Shown in pieces: positions 17,328-27,129 of a stretch of DNA of 50,246 bases; the stretch's first letter is position 1; each line of letters begins with the position of its first letter. A program made the translations under genes and the position numbers. Below the pieces are notes generated by a model. It saw only the letters and a program-made list of their open reading frames with translations. It searched no databases and was not told the origin of the DNA. The DNA comes from Muribaculaceae bacterium (GTDB lineage: Bacteria; Bacteroidota; Bacteroidia; Bacteroidales; Muribaculaceae): NCBI GenBank assembly GCA_022484565.1, contig JAKVKZ010000017.1, positions 1 to 50,246 of the forward strand, read 5' to 3'.

Positions 17328-18767
17328 TTAGGCGAGCATTTTGCGGAGCCGCACCAAGCAGAAGACGATGGTGGCGACGGAAATAATCACGGCAACGGCA
17401 ATCATTCCAGTGTTCATCGCCAAGAAAATCGCAACGGAGCAGACTACGGCAGCCGAAGTGGAATAAGCGATGCTGCGGTGGAGGTGCAGATGGTAGGTGC
17501 GGTAATAAACAAAGCCGACAATGACGGTGTAGAGCACATACCATGCTATGAAGGCAATTCCGAAGCCCTCAAGCCCCCAAAGTTGATAGAAGACAATGTT
17601 GAAAACAAGTCCGGAGATGGCGCTCAGAGTTTCGGTGATGAGATAAATTTTGCCCGAACCTTTGGCGAGAATCACAAAAGCGATGCACCACGACACCGCA
17701 CGGAAAATAGTGCCCATTATAGCCCAAGAGATGAACGGGACTATTACCATGAATTTGCCGGAATAGAGGATTGAAACCACCAGCGAACGGAAAATCAGGA
17801 ACAGCGAGATGCAAGGCACGAGCACGAGCAGAAGAATATTGATTTCCTGCGATACAAAAATGCGTAGACGCATTTTGCTGCGGCAAAGCTGCACAAGACG
17901 CGGATAATATTCAACGCCGATGGCCGAAAAAATCAGTCCGCCGTATTGGTCAACTATAGTGTAGCCGGCCTTGTAAAAGCCGACAGTTTCGGTGGAAGCA
18001 GTGTGGTTGAGATAAGCCATGAAGATGAAGGAGGAGATTTGCGAGACGAAAGTGCTGAGCGTCATGAAAATTCCAAGTCGCGCAAAGCCTTTGCCCATAT
18101 CGAAAGTTTCGCGTGCCGACATATTCACAGGCTCTTTGCTGTAATCCTTGTTGCGGAACAGCCAAGCAAAGAATCCGCATGATGCAGTGTAGGCGATAAT
18201 GGCAGGGACAATGCTATTGACGCGCAGAAAATAATATAGAGGAATGGAAATGACAAGTCCTGAAGCCACGCCCCAAACGGTGGCACTGGCAAGCCTACGG
18301 AGTTTGGCGGTGCCGTTGAGAATTGAGAATTCACCATTGGTTAGTGAAAAAATCAGGACGGCCACCGACAGAGCAACGAATCCCCAAATATGGTCGAAAT
18401 CGCCGAAAACTATCCTGCTAAGCGCTGGTGAGGCGCAAAGAGTGAGCAGTGCGCCGGCAAGTCCGAGAAATAGCGACCAACGCCTGACCACAGCCACCAT
18501 ACGCGCAATAAGGCTGCTCTCGCCATTGCCGTGGGCAAGGGAGATGTCACGTACACTGCTGTTGCGGATGCCGAGGCCAGAAATGGTGTTAATCATGTCG
18601 AGAGCGGAATTGTAGAGGCCAAAAAGCCCCACACCCATCGGCCCAATCCAAATTGCCACCAGTTTAGTGCGGACAATAGAGCAGATTATGGACAGCATCT
18701 GCACTCCGCCGAAGATGCCCATAGCCTTCATTATCGACCGCGATATGTTGGTGGTCTTAGTTGCCAT
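17328..18767 (-). CDS. Polysaccharide flippase (Wzx/MurJ-like MVF superfamily)
   Basis: I choose ATG 18767 (MATKTTNISRSIMKAMGIF) because it lies 8 nt after the preceding stop; an upstream in-frame start would overlap that gene by 44 nt. The roughly 479-residue product is almost entirely hydrophobic helices, about 12-14 segments, with the early IGPMGVGLFGLYNSAL and GLGIRNSSVRDIS patterns typical of Wzx O-antigen/teichoic-acid flippases. It should move a lipid-linked glycan across the inner membrane. It is the last gene of a six-gene envelope operon, directly after a FemAB/GNAT gene. The substrate cannot be inferred. Confidence 0.85.
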   Translation of the reverse strand: MATKTTNISRSIMKAMGIFGGVQMLSIICSIVRTKLVAIWIGPMGVGLFGLYNSALDMINTISGLGIRNSSVRDISLAHGNGESSLIARMVAVVRRWSLFLGLAGALLTLCASPALSRIVFGDFDHIWGFVALSVAVLIFSLTNGEFSILNGTAKLRRLASATVWGVASGLVISIPLYYFLRVNSIVPAIIAYTASCGFFAWLFRNKDYSKEPVNMSARETFDMGKGFARLGIFMTLSTFVSQISSFIFMAYLNHTASTETVGFYKAGYTIVDQYGGLIFSAIGVEYYPRLVQLCRSKMRLRIFVSQEINILLLVLVPCISLFLIFRSLVVSILYSGKFMVIVPFISWAIMGTIFRAVSWCIAFVILAKGSGKIYLITETLSAISGLVFNIVFYQLWGLEGFGIAFIAWYVLYTVIVGFVYYRTYHLHLHRSIAYSTSAAVVCSVAIFLAMNTGMIAVAVIISVATIVFCLVRLRKMLA

Positions 18768-18774
18768 TATGCGT

Positions 18775-19713
18775 TCAGAATGTGAGTTTGTAGGTGTTAT
18801 AGACGATTCCGCGTCCACCCATGCCAGTCTTCTGCATCACAAGGCCCTCGTTGAGGAAATGGCCTCCGTCGCCGTTGGAAGTGCCGAAATCAAAGTAACG
18901 GCTTTCACGGAACACATCGTGGATTAGATGATGGAAAAGCAGCGGTAAAGTCTTCATGTCGCGCCCCTGTTGGGTAGTGGCAATGTACTGTGCATGCGCC
19001 ACCATGCGAGTGTGATAAATTACAGTTCCTCCAAGCAGAGTGTCGCCGCTATAAACCGTGAACAGACGGATGTTGAGAGGAAACAGTGAGTGGAGCAAGG
19101 TGATTTCGGAAAGAGAATGGACGGGGTCGGTGCCGTAGCGCGTGTTGAGCAAATCAGTCAGCACACCCCAATAGGGCGCGTAATCCTCCGTTTCGCTCAC
19201 TGTGATGCCCTCCTTGATGGCAAGCCGCATGGCGCGACGAGAGTTTTCGTTGAAGCGTATAGCATCCTTAATCGGTACGACAGTGGAAATGTTGGAGCCG
19301 ACAAGCGCACCGTCGTGGCGGAAAATGGCATAAATGTCCTCCTCAGCCGGATAGCGGTGGTAGATATGCGGGACAGGCTTGTAGATGAGCGTGTGAATTC
19401 CGATTGTGGGCAGAAACTCAGCCATGGCATCGAAAACCTCAAGCATGTTAGTGATGTCGAAATGCAGGGTAGGGCAAAGCCATCCGCCATAGGTCAGTCC
19501 CTGATGTGAATAGAGAGTGGAATCAACGCGGTTGGCAGGCAAAACCGCCACTATGCGGTTACCGTCGTGGGCAATCAGAGAGCAGTCGGTGAACCGTGAA
19601 CTGTGATAGTCCATGTATTCGCGCTGGTGCATGAACGTGGAATTTTTAGCCTCGTTCGTGAAATGATTCCATTGCTCATGCTGAGCAGGAGAGTATATGC
19701 TGATAGTAATCAT
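18775..19713 (-). CDS. FemAB-like / GNAT-fold acyltransferase
   Basis: The 312-residue cytoplasmic protein looks like the FemAB-type GNAT proteins (Acetyltransf_6 group). It has an N-terminal half with TFMHQREYMDYHSSRF and ANRVDSTLYSHQGLTYGGW, and a C-terminal half with DTLLGGTVIYHTRMVAHAQY and RYFDFGTSNGDGGHFLNEGL. The latter is close to the FDFG...G(I/L)xxFK signature of this fold. Such proteins transfer acyl or aminoacyl groups to sugar or lipid-linked precursors. The flippase 8 nt downstream suggests it modifies a surface glycan precursor before export, but this is inference. Confidence 0.75.
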   Translation of the reverse strand: MITISIYSPAQHEQWNHFTNEAKNSTFMHQREYMDYHSSRFTDCSLIAHDGNRIVAVLPANRVDSTLYSHQGLTYGGWLCPTLHFDITNMLEVFDAMAEFLPTIGIHTLIYKPVPHIYHRYPAEEDIYAIFRHDGALVGSNISTVVPIKDAIRFNENSRRAMRLAIKEGITVSETEDYAPYWGVLTDLLNTRYGTDPVHSLSEITLLHSLFPLNIRLFTVYSGDTLLGGTVIYHTRMVAHAQYIATTQQGRDMKTLPLLFHHLIHDVFRESRYFDFGTSNGDGGHFLNEGLVMQKTGMGGRGIVYNTYKLTF

Positions 19714-19726
19714 TAATCCGGTATAT

Positions 19727-21247
19727 TTATCTTACCCATTCTTCAGGATTGAGTTTTGCCCGTTCTTTGCGTACTTCGAAATGCAGGATAGTGCGGTTGC
19801 CATCCTCAGGGTCGGAGAAAATCTTGCCGATAACCTGATTTGCCTTTACAATCTCGCCCGTGTGGACGAAGATTTCGCTAAGATTCACATAAATAGTGAG
19901 GTAATTGCCATGGCGAACCATAACCACGGTGTTGAATCCGTCCTGACGGAATACAGCCGACACCTTTCCGTAGAACACCGCGCGTGCTACAGCCCCGGGC
20001 GATGTCTCGATGTCGATGCCGCCATTGTTCATTTCCACATGGCTAAGTTCGGGATGCCGTTGGCGACCAAAGTGACGCACAATCCGGCAATTGCTGCCAC
20101 CAACGGGGAACAGCAGCCGGCCTTTATTGCTCTCGAAATTGCCCGACAGGTTACGCTCTGCGTTGTCCATCTGATAGCCACCCGACGGATGACTTGGAGG
20201 AGGCGGTGGAGTAGGAGCCTTGGCAATGACTGGAGGTGCCACGTTAACCTTTGGCGGTGCAACCACTACATTAGGCTTAGTCCTTGTTTTTGTCCTTGAT
20301 GCCTGCTGCTTATTTGTTTGCCGTTGTTGCTGCTGGCGTTGCTGGCGCTGCTGTTGCAGGGCCTGCTGCTGAGCAAGTTGCTGCTGACGTTGCCGTTCAA
20401 GTTCGGCTTGACGCTGCGCTTCAGCACGCTGCTGCTCAGCCAGTTTCTGCTGAGCTTCAAGACGTTGACGTTCCTCTGCCTGACGGCGTTGCTCCTCGGC
20501 ACGGGCACGTTCGGCGGCCTTACGCTCCTCTTCCGCGATAAGGCGGTCGAGTTCGTTGTCGAGTGCTTGAGCCTTGCGCTTCTTTTCAGCAAGGATAACC
20601 TGCAATTGGCTGCCTTGACGCTTCAGGTCGGCAACAGTCTGAGCCTGTTCCTTCTTCTTTTGGAGCAATGTGAGTTGAGCCGTGTTCTGCTTGTTGAGAT
20701 TGCCGACTTTCTGCGATTGCAAATTGCGGACTTGCGCATATTGCACTCCCAGACGTGCCTGAATTGCCTTTATCTCGTTAACCTGCTTTTCACGCCATTT
20801 GGAGAATTGGCGCATATAGAGCATTCGGCGATAAGCCTCATGGAAAGAGTTGGCAGAGAAAAGGAAAAGCAGACGGTCGAAAGGCGTGGAATGAGCCTGA
20901 ACGCTCCTTACCGCCTTGGCATAGCTTGACCGCAGCACTGCAAGCCTGCGCTGAGTGGCACGGATGGAATCGCCCAAGAAACCAAGTTGCTGATTGATGC
21001 CTACCATCTGGCCCGACAGGGTGGTGATGGTGCGCTGCTGCATCTCGATTTCAGCAGCAATGGTGTTAAGTTGGTTGAGCGACTGGTTGGTCTTTGCAGT
21101 GTTCTGCTGGAGTTTGCGCGAAGTTTCCTTTATTTCTTTTTGGGCTGCCTGCTTTTGTTGGCGTATGGTAGTCACTTTGTTACTCTGGGCCAACAGGGCA
21201 ACGCACGACAGAAATGCAAACAATAATATGCTTAGGCAGCGTTTCAT
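19727..21247 (-). CDS. EnvC-like murein hydrolase activator (coiled coil plus LytM domain)
   Basis: The 506-residue protein has a signal peptide (KRCLSILLFAFLSCVALLAQ), long coiled coils (about 25-260), a Gln/Arg/Glu-rich low-complexity stretch (about 250-330), a proline-rich linker (TPPPPPSHPSG) and a C-terminal LytM/M23 domain (about 375-506). In that domain the usual zinc His of the HxGxD motif is Asn (NNGGIDIETSPG) and only one His of the HxH motif remains (ILHFEVRK). The domain is therefore catalytically dead, as in EnvC and NlpD, which activate amidases at the division septum. It lies 3 nt from the DUF4292 gene upstream, a conserved pairing in Bacteroidetes. Confidence 0.88.
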   Translation of the reverse strand: MKRCLSILLFAFLSCVALLAQSNKVTTIRQQKQAAQKEIKETSRKLQQNTAKTNQSLNQLNTIAAEIEMQQRTITTLSGQMVGINQQLGFLGDSIRATQRRLAVLRSSYAKAVRSVQAHSTPFDRLLFLFSANSFHEAYRRMLYMRQFSKWREKQVNEIKAIQARLGVQYAQVRNLQSQKVGNLNKQNTAQLTLLQKKKEQAQTVADLKRQGSQLQVILAEKKRKAQALDNELDRLIAEEERKAAERARAEEQRRQAEERQRLEAQQKLAEQQRAEAQRQAELERQRQQQLAQQQALQQQRQQRQQQQRQTNKQQASRTKTRTKPNVVVAPPKVNVAPPVIAKAPTPPPPPSHPSGGYQMDNAERNLSGNFESNKGRLLFPVGGSNCRIVRHFGRQRHPELSHVEMNNGGIDIETSPGAVARAVFYGKVSAVFRQDGFNTVVMVRHGNYLTIYVNLSEIFVHTGEIVKANQVIGKIFSDPEDGNRTILHFEVRKERAKLNPEEWVR

Positions 21248-21250
21248 ATT

Positions 21251-22099
21251 CTAAAGGTCGCTGATTGACGACATAAGAGATTTACCTGAAATTCTTGTGT
21301 ATCCCGGGGCAATCTTAATCTCATCGTTGAAATTGGAGTTCCAAGTTATTTTGCTATAATCAAAACTCAAAGTGAAGTCCTTGCCACCAATTTTAGTGGC
21401 AATTGAGAGCATAGTAGCCATTGTTCCCAACGAGGTACTGTTGAAATTGTCGTAATTCACCGTGTAGGTTGACTTTTCTCCAGTAGGCGACACATTCAGC
21501 GATGTAATGTGGTTGGTGCTGTTGACATTGAAACCGTAGGTGAATCCGTTGTACTGTTTCTTAGGTGATAAGGAGTAGCTTCCGATGCTGCTGGCTTTGA
21601 CGTCAACCTTATTTTTCATCGAAGGTGTAAGTGTTCCTTCGCCAAGAATGAAAGCTCGGTTAAGGAAAATATCCTGAAGCGCATCAATGGTTATAGGCAC
21701 GCCATTGGTAATGAAAGAGAGGCTTTCAGCCATGTAGCGCTTGTGGTATTTGTCGATAGCAATCACAGAATCGTTGGTGATGTAAAGACGGCCCATTTCA
21801 ATTCCGAAAACAGGGCGCAACGAGATGAAAATGGATTTGCCTTTCACGATGTGTATCTGCATTGAAGTGCCGAAATCCACGTCACCGCCAATTTCCATTC
21901 TTCCGCCCGAAGAGAATGTCTTCCACGATTTGTAAGTGGAAGCGAGGGCAGATATGTTGGACGGTTCAGCCTTAGTAGTGTTGTCGTAAGACGTTGTGCC
22001 GGTGTTACCGCCGCCTACGGCTTTACTTGCCGTGTGGCAGCTTGCCAGAGGCAGAAGCAATGCGGCAGATATTATTAAAATGAGTTTGCGGGTTGTCAT
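21251..22099 (-). CDS. DUF4292 family lipoprotein
   Basis: The 282-residue protein starts with a lipoprotein signal (TTRKLILIISAALLLPLASC, Cys at residue 21). The body alternates beta-strands such as SIFISLRPVFGIEMGRLYIT and NDSVIAIDKYHKRYMAESLS. This resembles the LolA/LolB-like fold attributed to DUF4292 proteins, which bind or transfer lipoprotein or lipid in the periplasm. It lies between a TPR lipoprotein-like gene (6 nt upstream) and the EnvC-like gene (3 nt downstream). The family function is unproven. Confidence 0.82.
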   Translation of the reverse strand: MTTRKLILIISAALLLPLASCHTASKAVGGGNTGTTSYDNTTKAEPSNISALASTYKSWKTFSSGGRMEIGGDVDFGTSMQIHIVKGKSIFISLRPVFGIEMGRLYITNDSVIAIDKYHKRYMAESLSFITNGVPITIDALQDIFLNRAFILGEGTLTPSMKNKVDVKASSIGSYSLSPKKQYNGFTYGFNVNSTNHITSLNVSPTGEKSTYTVNYDNFNSTSLGTMATMLSIATKIGGKDFTLSFDYSKITWNSNFNDEIKIAPGYTRISGKSLMSSISDL

Positions 22100-22105
22100 T
22101 ATCAG

Positions 22106-23992
22106 TTATTTATAAAAATAAGTTTTGAATTTCACTTTTTTTGCCAATATGTCCGAATCGGGGTTCAGCTTCAAGGCTTTCTCCCAGTATGTTACAGCTT
22201 TTTCGGGCTGTCCGCTCATGAAAAGTATGTCGGCGTAATGTTCAAAAATGTCGGCATTGTCAGTCTTATTGTTGGATAGAGCCGATTCAATATAAGTCAG
22301 CGCCAATTTGTATTCGCCCTTTTTGAAATAAATCCAAGCGTAAGTGTCGAGGAATGTGGAATTGGTGGGATTAGCCTTTACTGCAAGTCCACTCATACGT
22401 TCCGCCTTGTCGAGGTCCTTGCCGGTAACCGAAAGGAAATAGGCATAGTTGTTGAGCACGGAAGTGTTGCCTGGACTTATTGCCAGCGCGTCCTCGTAAG
22501 TTTTGAATGCCAGAGTGGTGTCGCCCTTTGAGTAATACACGTCGGCCATACCGCCAAGCAGGTTGGAATGAAGGTCGATGTCGGAGGAATCAGCAATCGC
22601 GATAGCCTTTTGATAGATTTCAAGAGCCTTGTCGTACTGCTTCATCTGATAATAGGCAGGCGCGATGTATTGATAGAGATTAATATTGTCCGGATTGTAT
22701 TCAAGAGCCTTTTGCGCCGCCTCAATGGCTTTTGGGAAATTCTCAGCCATAAGGTTCACCATCATAAGCTGCTTCCATTCATCGGCATTGGTGGGGTCGA
22801 TGTCGAGAGCATAGCCAATCTGCTCGGCTGCATTCTTGTAATCCTGTTTGGCGAGGAAATATTGTGAATAAAGCTCATGGATTTTCCCCTCATGCGGATG
22901 CTGATTGAGCAGAACCTTGAAAAGATTGTTCACGCGTTCAGAACTGTCGCGCTGCTGCAGCAGTTTTCCTGTGTAATCAGTAAGAACTCCGAGTTTGCTG
23001 TCAACATCAAGCTCGTTGCTCACGAGAGCCTGATAGATTTGCTTGTCGTAGTTGACGGAATCGCCGATAGTGTTATAATAGTTAGCCTTGGCCATATATG
23101 CGTAGCCATTGTCAGGCTCAAGCCGCTGGGCACGGTCGAAATAAGCCAGAGCGCTGTCGTTCTTGTTGAATTCCATGAACACATTTCCCATCAGCAGATT
23201 GTATTGTGCGTTGGCTGGAGCAGTTGCCAACAGGGCGTGACCTTCCTTCAAAGCGCCGGCAGTGTCGCTCATCATCATGTAGAAGTTCACTTTGTGAGCC
23301 GTGAGCTGGATGGATTTTCCCTCAGTCTGCTCAATAGAATCGTAAGAAGCTATGGCATGGTGAAAATCGCCGTTGCTGGCGTAGGCGTCGGCAAGCTGAT
23401 ACTGCACATCGGGCTTTGCAGGGAACAGTGGGGCAAGAGTCTTCCAAACATTGAGCGCCTGATCCTTGTGCCCGAGTTTCTGGCAAGCGTCGCCATAGAA
23501 ATAGGATTCATAATAATCGCTTGGCTTTGCCTTGAAGTGCTGTTGCATAAGAGCCAGTCCAACCGATTGCCTGATATTGTCGCTGTTGTCCATCGACAGC
23601 ATACAGTAGCCAAGATAATACGACACCGCAGAATTTGTGGGGTCGATGGCGTGAGCCTGACGGAGAAGGTCAAAAAAAGCGTCGATATTGCCCTTTGCCT
23701 TTTGCCGTTCGGCCTCCATAAATATATATTCAGCCTTTTCCTTGTCCTGCTCGCTTATAGCCAATCTTCGGTCGCCGAGAAATTCCTTTCCGAGGCGGAA
23801 AGAGGTGGCATCGACAGGTCTTGCCTTTTTGCTGACGGCAGCCGGCATACCAGCTGTGGAGGAATCCACATCGATAGTGTCGGCAGACAGATTAATCCGC
23901 ACATTGCCCTTTTTGCCCTGTGCCAAAACCAGCGGCATAATCACGCAAGCGAGGATGAGGCAGAAAAATATGCTTTTTGAATTGAATTTCAC
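22106..23992 (-). CDS. Exported tetratricopeptide-repeat protein
   Basis: The 628-residue protein has a signal peptide (cleavage near VLAQG) and then a solenoid of about a dozen TPR units, for example AVSYYLGYCMLSMDNSDNI, AQYNLLMGNVFMEFNKND and INLYQYIAPAYYQMKQYD, extending to residue 620. TPR proteins are scaffolds. In the periplasm of Bacteroidetes they are often linked to outer-membrane biogenesis or cell-wall synthesis. It is the second gene of the dut operon, 30 nt after dut and 6 nt before DUF4292. No enzymatic domain is visible. Confidence 0.88.
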   Translation of the reverse strand: MKFNSKSIFFCLILACVIMPLVLAQGKKGNVRINLSADTIDVDSSTAGMPAAVSKKARPVDATSFRLGKEFLGDRRLAISEQDKEKAEYIFMEAERQKAKGNIDAFFDLLRQAHAIDPTNSAVSYYLGYCMLSMDNSDNIRQSVGLALMQQHFKAKPSDYYESYFYGDACQKLGHKDQALNVWKTLAPLFPAKPDVQYQLADAYASNGDFHHAIASYDSIEQTEGKSIQLTAHKVNFYMMMSDTAGALKEGHALLATAPANAQYNLLMGNVFMEFNKNDSALAYFDRAQRLEPDNGYAYMAKANYYNTIGDSVNYDKQIYQALVSNELDVDSKLGVLTDYTGKLLQQRDSSERVNNLFKVLLNQHPHEGKIHELYSQYFLAKQDYKNAAEQIGYALDIDPTNADEWKQLMMVNLMAENFPKAIEAAQKALEYNPDNINLYQYIAPAYYQMKQYDKALEIYQKAIAIADSSDIDLHSNLLGGMADVYYSKGDTTLAFKTYEDALAISPGNTSVLNNYAYFLSVTGKDLDKAERMSGLAVKANPTNSTFLDTYAWIYFKKGEYKLALTYIESALSNNKTDNADIFEHYADILFMSGQPEKAVTYWEKALKLNPDSDILAKKVKFKTYFYK

Positions 23993-24022
23993 TATTGAAA
24001 AATGTTTTTATCGTTTGTAAGT

Positions 24023-24466
24023 CTATTTCACACCAGTGTGTCCGAAACCACCCGCTCCGCGCGAAGTGTCGTCGAGTTGCTCCACCAGTTGCCACTCGGC
24101 TTTGGCGTAGCTGTGAATCACCATCTGGCAAATCCTCTCGCCATTGTTCACCACGAACGGCTCATCGGAGAGGTTGACAAGAATCACGCATATTTCGCCA
24201 CGATAGTCGGCATCGATGGTGCCTGGAGAGTTGAGCACTGTTATTCCCTTTTTCAGAGCCAGCCCGCTGCGGGGACGGATTTGGCACTCGTAGCCATGCG
24301 GCAGCTCAATAAATAAGCCCGTGGGCACAAGAGCGCGCTGAAGCGGCTTCAGAGTGATTGGCTCGGTCAGCGAGGCACGGAGGTCCATTCCGGCGCTGTC
24401 GTCGGTGCTGTAGGCAGGAAGCTCATTTTTTGAGCGGTTTATAATCTTTACTGTGATTTGTCCCAT
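24023..24466 (-). CDS. dut: dUTP diphosphatase
   Basis: The 147-residue protein shows all five motifs of trimeric dUTPases in order: [39 protein letters not shown] (catalytic Asp), ERICQMVIH and the C-terminal [10 protein letters not shown] arm that closes over the nucleotide. It hydrolyses dUTP to dUMP and pyrophosphate, which protects DNA from uracil and feeds thymidylate synthesis. It is the first gene of the minus-strand envelope operon, an order common in this phylum. No clear promoter was identified upstream. Confidence 0.97.
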   Translation of the reverse strand: MGQITVKIINRSKNELPAYSTDDSAGMDLRASLTEPITLKPLQRALVPTGLFIELPHGYECQIRPRSGLALKKGITVLNSPGTIDADYRGEICVILVNLSDEPFVVNNGERICQMVIHSYAKAEWQLVEQLDDTSRGAGGFGHTGVK

Positions 24467-24578
24467 ATAAGTAAAAAACGCGGCAAATGCCTATTAAATG
24501 CATTGTCTGTGAATTATCCTGCGAAAATACTGAAAAACGTGCAAATTGAAGTAATATATAGAATTAAAAGTTACAAAA

Positions 24579-24610
24579 TTTGCAAAGCAAGTTTTGATTA
24601 ATTATCTTTG
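24579..24610 (+). promoter_or_regulatory. Promoter of the PAS histidine kinase gene
   Basis: TTTG (24579-24582), 20 nt, TATCTTTG (24603-24610). The ATG follows 39 nt later. Confidence 0.7.
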
Positions 24611-24649
24611 GCACGGAATATTGAAGCCTGATTAATAAAATATAATAAC

Positions 24650-26389
24650 ATGGATCGCCAATCTGTGATAATTCGAATACCATTATTATTAGTCGTAATA
24701 GTGGTGGGCCTTATGCTCGCATTTTTTATCGACACGAAAATTTACAATGACCAGTTCACCGATGCCGCCATAGCCTTTACGGGCTTGGCGATAGGTGTGG
24801 TAGCCATAATTATCGTCCTTTTTTACGTTTCGATTACCGAAAGGCAAAAGAAGAAACTTTTGAAGTACGAAACCACCCTGGAATTCGCAATCGCTTCCGA
24901 CAACCTTTCGGCGTGGACAATCAATCTGGACACCAAAAAGATGTCGATTATATTCGGCAGAAAGGATTTCCATGGCATTCACACCATTGAAGACCTGCGA
25001 GAACGGATGCATCCCGATGATTTGCCCGCATTCAATTCCCTGTACGAGGAATTCATGATGGGCGTGCGCACTAAGGCGGATTTCAACTACCGCATCCTTC
25101 TGAATGAGGATGAGGAATACAGCCATATCTCCAATCACATGTCGCTTATTGAAGACGATGAAGGCCATGGCAGGGTGGTGGTGGGAATTTTGCGTGACAA
25201 CACTGCCGACGTAAAGAAAATTCTGGCAGTGGATAATTTCAGGCGCAAGATGGAAAGAGTCACTGCCGCATCGGGAATTACCATTATGCAGTACAATGTG
25301 GCCGAACATAAGTTCATACATTGGAATGCTTCCGGCGACAGCGTTTTCCGCACATTCCTGCTTGAAGAATATTGGCGATACATAATTCCTGAGGACCTGC
25401 CGATTGCGAAGCGACTTGTGGATGTGATGAACGGTCAAAGGGAACAGTTCTATTCCTGCGAATACCGCTATATGCTTCCAGGCTCGCATGAATATTCGTG
25501 GCAGTTCAACGACATTTACGCATACGAGCGCGACAAGGAAGGCAAGATAACAAGTTACATAGGAGTGTGCAGGCGCAATAATTCATGGCACAAGACCATG
25601 GACGAGATGGCTAAAATGCGCGACAACGCAGAGCAGGCCAACCGATTGAAGTCAGCTTTTATAGCCAATATGAGCCATGAAATCCGCACTCCGCTGAATT
25701 CCATAGTGGGATTTTCGGAACTGCTTACTGGAGAAGAGGCTTCGGATGAGGAAAAGTCGATGTACAAGAATAATATACAGACCAATTCCGACCGCCTGCT
25801 TAAACTCGTAAATGATATTCTGCAACTTTCGCAGATTGAATCAGGCTTTGCCGACATCAATCCGTCAGTTTTCGACATATCGGTATTTTTCAAGGAGATT
25901 GCTGATGAAGTCAGCCCAAGTATGCCACCTGGAGTGAAACTGAACTGCAACTGCTCATTCTCCGGCCTAATACATGCCGACCGCGTGCGGCTCCGCACCA
26001 TAGTTGACAATTTCCTCTCCAATGCCATAAAGTTCACTGCCAACGGCAGCATCACCATGGATTATGCAAAGAAGGACAAAGGCATAACAATTTCTGTGGC
26101 CGATACAGGAATAGGCATCTCAGATGAGAATCAGAAACGGATTTTCGGCGATTTCGAGAAAATCAACGTGTTCTCTGAAGGTACAGGGCTTGGGCTTTCC
26201 ATCTGCAAGGCTCTTGTAAAGGTTTTGAAAGGCAAAATCGGAGTAACCTCAAAGTTGGGTGAAGGCTCCACATTCTGGATTTGGGTTCCATGCCAATTGA
26301 TAAGCTATGGCGACAATACATCCAGCAGCACTATTTCAGTAGGTGAAGCTTCAGTAGAAGGAACTCCAGAAAAAAAGACTGCGGAATAA
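24650..26389 (+). CDS. Membrane-bound PAS-domain sensor histidine kinase
   Basis: The 579-residue protein has two N-terminal membrane helices (about 7-29 and 38-60) with almost no periplasmic loop, two PAS-like modules (about 75-185 and 195-315), a HisKA domain with the phosphoacceptor in NMSHEIRTPLNS (His near residue 344), and a HATPase domain with NFLSNAIKFT (N box), DTGIGIS (G1) and GTGLGLSICK (G2). No receiver domain follows, and no response regulator is adjacent, so it is an orphan kinase that probably senses a cytoplasmic or membrane signal. It has its own promoter and a strong terminator. Confidence 0.93.
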   Translation: MDRQSVIIRIPLLLVVIVVGLMLAFFIDTKIYNDQFTDAAIAFTGLAIGVVAIIIVLFYVSITERQKKKLLKYETTLEFAIASDNLSAWTINLDTKKMSIIFGRKDFHGIHTIEDLRERMHPDDLPAFNSLYEEFMMGVRTKADFNYRILLNEDEEYSHISNHMSLIEDDEGHGRVVVGILRDNTADVKKILAVDNFRRKMERVTAASGITIMQYNVAEHKFIHWNASGDSVFRTFLLEEYWRYIIPEDLPIAKRLVDVMNGQREQFYSCEYRYMLPGSHEYSWQFNDIYAYERDKEGKITSYIGVCRRNNSWHKTMDEMAKMRDNAEQANRLKSAFIANMSHEIRTPLNSIVGFSELLTGEEASDEEKSMYKNNIQTNSDRLLKLVNDILQLSQIESGFADINPSVFDISVFFKEIADEVSPSMPPGVKLNCNCSFSGLIHADRVRLRTIVDNFLSNAIKFTANGSITMDYAKKDKGITISVADTGIGISDENQKRIFGDFEKINVFSEGTGLGLSICKALVKVLKGKIGVTSKLGEGSTFWIWVPCQLISYGDNTSSSTISVGEASVEGTPEKKTAE

Positions 26390-26413
26390 AAGAAAGAGAT
26401 TAGAAGAAAAAGA

Positions 26414-26457
26414 AAGCCGCGCCAGATGGCATATTGCTATGCTTGGCGCGGCTTTTT
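26414..26457 (+). terminator. Intrinsic terminator after the histidine kinase
   Basis: AAGCCGCGCCA (26414-26424) pairs perfectly with TGGCGCGGCTT (26444-26454) and is followed by a T-run. Confidence 0.9.
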
Positions 26458-26481
26458 GCATTAAAATCGGCTAAAAGTCAA

Positions 26482-26820
26482 TTATTTTTTGTCAGGGCAT
26501 TGTGCACATTTGCCACCTTTTTGGCATTTTTGAGCGGCTTTGCATGGCTTACAACCTTTCATTGCTTTACCCTTTTTGCATTTATCACATTTGCAACCTT
26601 TTGCGCATTTTTTACCATTAGCACATTTAGCGCACTTAGCGCATTTCTTTCCAGGACATTCCTTTGTGCATTTATCCTGTTTGCACTGACCTTTGTTAGC
26701 ACAAACTTGTTCACACTTTTGACCTTGTGCTGCAGGAGCTTCCTGAGAAGCAGCCATAGCTGCTGATGCGCCAAACATGAGGGCAACCGACATTAAAGCG
26801 CCTAAAATGATTCTTTTCAT
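26482..26820 (-). CDS. Small exported Cys/Lys-rich protein, metallothionein-like
   Basis: The 112-residue protein has a signal peptide (cleavage near AMAASQ). The mature part carries 17 cysteines by my count, mostly as KCAKC, CKCDKC, CKPC and CAQC motifs in a lysine-rich background. This composition suggests binding of soft metals or multiple thiolate clusters in the envelope, but no named family was recognised. Two shorter proteins with the same kind of signal peptide and Lys/Cys/Ala-rich tail follow at 27130 and 27573 on the same strand, each with its own -7 element, so the three look like diverged paralogs. A two-component system is encoded just upstream. Confidence 0.7.
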   Translation of the reverse strand: MKRIILGALMSVALMFGASAAMAASQEAPAAQGQKCEQVCANKGQCKQDKCTKECPGKKCAKCAKCANGKKCAKGCKCDKCKKGKAMKGCKPCKAAQKCQKGGKCAQCPDKK

Positions 26821-26876
26821 AATGCTTTTTATTTATTTAATTAGTAAAATGAGTGTGTTCCTTAAACGTTGGGGGC

Positions 26877-26906
26877 AAAGTTACAAAAACCATTATTCAT
26901 TGCAAA
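26877..26906 (-). promoter_or_regulatory. Promoter of the 112-residue Cys-rich protein
   Basis: The minus strand reads TTTG (26906-26903), 18 nt, TAACTTTG (26884-26877). Confidence 0.55.
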
Positions 26907-27034
26907 TAATTTGTGCACTCTAAGTGAAAAAATAAGAATTTATCACTATATCCATACATTTTTGGAAAAACCGCCAGTTGTTTGGTTGATTATAATGACG
27001 TATCAATATTACGATGGGCTTAGCATAAAAATTC

Positions 27035-27071
27035 GAGACCGCGCTGCGCATTCACTGCGCGGCACGGCCTC
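27035..27071 (-). terminator. Terminator after the 80-residue Lys/Cys-rich protein
   Basis: A long imperfect stem (core GCGCA/TGCGC, extended outward with GAG/CTC ends) is followed on the minus strand by GAATTTTTA. Confidence 0.6.
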
Positions 27072-27129
27072 TTCCCTCTGAAATGAATATTACAGCTTTA
27101 TCACTATATTATAGTCGTTATAGCTATAG

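Noticed and set aside
17345..17544. Small minus-strand Cys/His-rich frame inside the flippase gene
   Set aside because: Alternative-frame shadow within a membrane-protein gene on the same strand.
22877..23980. 367-codon plus-strand frame opposite the TPR protein gene
   Set aside because: Antisense shadow of a well-supported TPR gene; no promoter and no protein motif.
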